A stretch of 64,000 bases of DNA from Triplophysa rosa (Eukaryota; Chordata; Actinopteri; Cypriniformes; Nemacheilidae): NCBI RefSeq assembly GCF_024868665.1, contig NC_079895.1:10247445-10311444 (forward strand). The letters run 5' to 3'. The position numbers were made by a program, and so were the translations under genes. How positions within the stretch are numbered: position 1 is the first letter of the stretch; every line of letters begins with the position of its first letter. This document shows, in pieces, positions 61,780-64,000 of this stretch. Under the pieces are notes generated by a model that was not told where the DNA came from, made no database searches, and saw only the letters and a program-made list of their open reading frames with translations.

Positions 61780-62470
61780 CCTCCCTTAATGCAAATCAAG
61801 AAACAATGCCGTTAAAGCGACCATGTGATCCTTTAATACCGCAGGGGCATTAGCATAGGAAACCATATGAACGTCTACTGTTAGCACACGTGCTGGGGGA
61901 AAAACGTCCGTCACGTTTTGGCAAATGCCCTTTTATTCATTCTCCCAAAGGTTAACGCACGGCCATTACTTCTATTGTATTGCGAACGAGAGAAAATAAG
62001 TCACACGTGCTCAAGGGATTTTTTTTCCCTCCATTAACTATTCCTGTTATACGAAGGGCTAAATCATTGACATCGCTTTAGGCTTTTTGGTCAACAGTCG
62101 AATATAAAAGGCCTAAGATTAATTCAGCAATCTGTGAATAATTCATTCCGAAGGCCAGATAAGAAATGATCTGTGTGGCAATTAATAGCGCTTATTTAAT
62201 AACAATCTCTCGCGGATTCTCACGGCTACGGGACGGCGCGCGATTCGAGGAGTCCGTGCTCGAAAAAATCAAGGCGGATGATTCATTCGCGCTCCTCTGG
62301 TAGTTGAGTTTGATGGATCATTCTTAAAAGCGTCATCGCTAATCTTCGGCTCCTCTTTTTTGGGCTATTCACAGATCAGTGAGTTTTCCGGCTAATCCAG
62401 GTTTTGATGCTCCCCTGTCTGTGTACATGGTATTCATCATATCTTGACAAGGGAAGTCCTTCAAACAACA
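61780..62470. promoter_or_regulatory. candidate upstream regulatory region
   Basis: GGCCTAAGATTAATTCAGC near 62,110, GGCAATTAATAGCGCTTATT near 62,178 and a CpG-bearing patch at 62,205-62,260 (GACGGCGCGCGATTCGAGG) lie in transposon-free DNA. Composition and motif based. Confidence 0.35.
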
Positions 62471-63091
62471 AATAACCTTCAGTAAGAGGACATGAGCGGT
62501 AGACGCGCAGTTATTTTGGATATGTATAACACAGGGGTAAGAACACAGCGGGAGATGAATGGTGTCCTTGCTGGCAGTAGGAATGGACCCCTTTTCAGTT
62601 CCTACGAATAATCATTCTGAACCCTAGCCATGCCTTCGACAACTTAATCAGACAGCCTACTACCTGTAAAGTGGCTGGGCTGATTTGATTGCCATTTTTA
62701 TTGGATCCCCCGCCCATAAATCAAAGCAATGGGGACGGTTCCACAGACATGACCACTCGTCATTCGCTAGTAGCCTTGGAAACATTGTTGCAGGAGTTGT
62801 GCAACTGTCAGTGGGGGTAAATCAGACTTTGGAAATTTTGCCCCTTCTCCAGAAGAGCGTTATGGTTAGAGTAAATCATCTTGAAAATTGATGTCACTTT
62901 CTTAAAGTGGTTCACCTATTCCTCAACGAGGCTCTGTCATGCCATGTCAATGTCAGCACTTTCATCTTACTTTTAAAAAAGTGACTTTTCCACATGATGG
63001 GTGACTAAGAGATCACTAAACTACAGTGGGGAACTTTGTCTGAATAAACTGCTTGGGAACAACATGTCTGGCAGCTTTACAAAATAAATGC
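62471..63091. other. upstream region, no gene recognised
   Basis: Mixed DNA. A 68-codon frame (62,685-62,891) has no recognisable domain. Confidence 0.45.
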
Positions 63092-63375
63092 TTAAAGGAA
63101 CAGTACACCAAAACAAATCACTTCTTATTTACTCGTGTTGTTCTAAAAACATATAGGTGACAAACGTGTCCTATAGAGTGACAGCAAAAAAATTGAAAAA
63201 AAAACAGATAAACCTCTCTTATGCTATTTTACATTATAAATACAAATATTGATAATATAAAATAATATGTTGAACAGTTTGTTTTCTACATATTTGCTGT
63301 CACACCATAGGACACATATACAGTATATTTGTCAACTACCCATATGCTGTTCTTCTGAGAAGCACAAAAGTATAG
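63092..63375. mobile_element. degenerate foldback MITE, GGGATAGTTCACCC family (interrupted)
   Basis: TTAAAGGAACAGTACACCAA with TTATTTACTCGTGTTGTTCT on the left, and CTGTTCTTCTGAGAAGCACA on the right, are the left half of this family split by an insertion. The rest of the right arm is not visible. Confidence 0.6.
63155..63342. mobile_element. small palindromic MITE nested in the degenerate foldback element
   Basis: GGTGACAAACGTGTCCTATA plus GTGACAGCAAAA on the left matches, in reverse, GGTAGTTGACAAATATAC...GTGTCC and GTGACAGCAAAT on the right. CATATA / CATATG words at the borders may be the target duplication. AT-rich loop. Confidence 0.6.
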
Positions 63376-64000
63376 CCAAGCAAAACCTACACTACTAAAA
63401 AAGTACTGGTGATTTTCTGGACATAATCTGTTCATTTACATTAATGCTAAAACACAAAAAGTCCTTATATTAATACAACATAAAAGAAAAGCCCTTATAC
63501 TAATACAAAAATACAACATTTTACAGTGTAGTAATAAAAAAATATAAAACTTGTCTACATGACAAGCACTATAATATATTCCAAATCTGCTAAAGTGGCA
63601 TTGTCCAGTTACATGCAAGAACCAACAGTGTCTGGTTTCACATACAAATGATCTTGGCACAATGTGACTTAAAAGCAAAAAAGTACAAACATGGCTATTA
63701 TTATTACATAATGTGCATTACACATAACATTACTTCCTGCACTGACAGGTTTGTATGAATAAACACTAATAATCATACATTAATTGTATGAAGCAAATGT
63801 CCATGAATTCTGTATGAATTACCAAATAAAGAGGAAAATGTGACACAAAAAATAATGCCGTGAGTCGGATGAAAAAATTAAAATCTCAGGAATATCACAA
63901 GGCTCTATTGAGACGTCCCTTCCTTTATCGTGTCAAAAGTGAGAGCACTAACGATATCCTAAAGACTGAAAATTAACATCTCGGATATGTCTAAACCAGT
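63376..64000. other. upstream region, no gene recognised
   Basis: AT-rich. A weak mirror of CTACACTACTAAAAAAG (63,388) and AGTGTAGTAATAAAAAAA (63,523) could be another small foldback element. Nothing further. Confidence 0.4.

Larger units (their letters stand above)
45151..64000. other. gene-free region upstream of dach1
   Basis: About 19 kb upstream of the dach1 promoter hold no recognisable exon, RNA gene or other protein family. In human the gene on this side (MZT1) is hundreds of kilobases away, so a desert is expected. The content is transposon copies at 46.9-47.2, 49.7-49.9, 54.7-57.1 and 63.1-63.4 kb, with AT-rich filler and candidate regulatory stretches between them. Confidence 0.7.

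Noticed and set aside
1..64000. CRISPR arrays, bacterial operons, phage or plasmid modules
   Set aside because: No regularly spaced repeats of that type, no ribosome-binding-site-led gene strings, and clear vertebrate gene and transposon content.

Overview
This is a 64 kb stretch of teleost nuclear DNA, most likely from a cyprinid fish. It is AT-rich and almost free of genes. The one protein-coding feature I recognise with confidence is the first coding exon of a dachshund-family transcription cofactor of the DACH1 type (dach1/dacha-like). It lies on the minus strand at about 44,271-44,827 and ends at a clean splice donor. The cyprinid assignment rests on many copies of palindromic DNA transposons whose ends (GGGATAGTTCACCC, GCCCGGTTTCACAGA, CAAACGATTAATC and others) I recall as abundant in zebrafish, carp and goldfish genomes.

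Layout. Because dach1 reads right to left, positions 1-44,270 are the start of its very long first intron; exon 2 was not found in the window. Positions 44,828 to about 45,150 hold the 5' leader and putative promoter. Positions 45,150-64,000 are upstream intergenic DNA. This matches the human locus, where DACH1 has huge introns and lies beside gene deserts rich in conserved developmental enhancers.

What fills the rest. (1) Stretches of unusually mixed composition, dense in TAAT-type homeodomain, POU/octamer-like and HOX/CDX-like words, are marked as candidate cis-regulatory elements; conservation could not be tested here. (2) There are at least eight full or partial copies of one foldback element with GGGATAGTTCACCC ends, and four of them carry a second, unrelated palindromic element inside. 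(3) Two near-identical hAT-type MITEs each have perfect 8-bp target-site duplications; one interrupts an older 425-bp tandem duplication in the intron. (4) A TTAA-flanked element at 5.9-6.6 kb carries a 74-codon open exon ending in a consensus splice donor. (5) A complex 1.3 kb repeat block at 22.8-24.2 kb has two tiers of tandem repeats. (6) Several G-quadruplex-type motifs are present, including a closely spaced opposite-strand pair at 31.2-31.4 kb.

No microbial system, RNA gene, CRISPR array, virus or second protein gene was recognised. Almost all other open frames are chance openings in noncoding DNA. The most checkable points are the same-frame upstream ORF ending 12 nt before the dach1 start, the captured exon in the TTAA element, the tandem duplication broken by the hAT MITE, and the nesting bias of the foldback elements.
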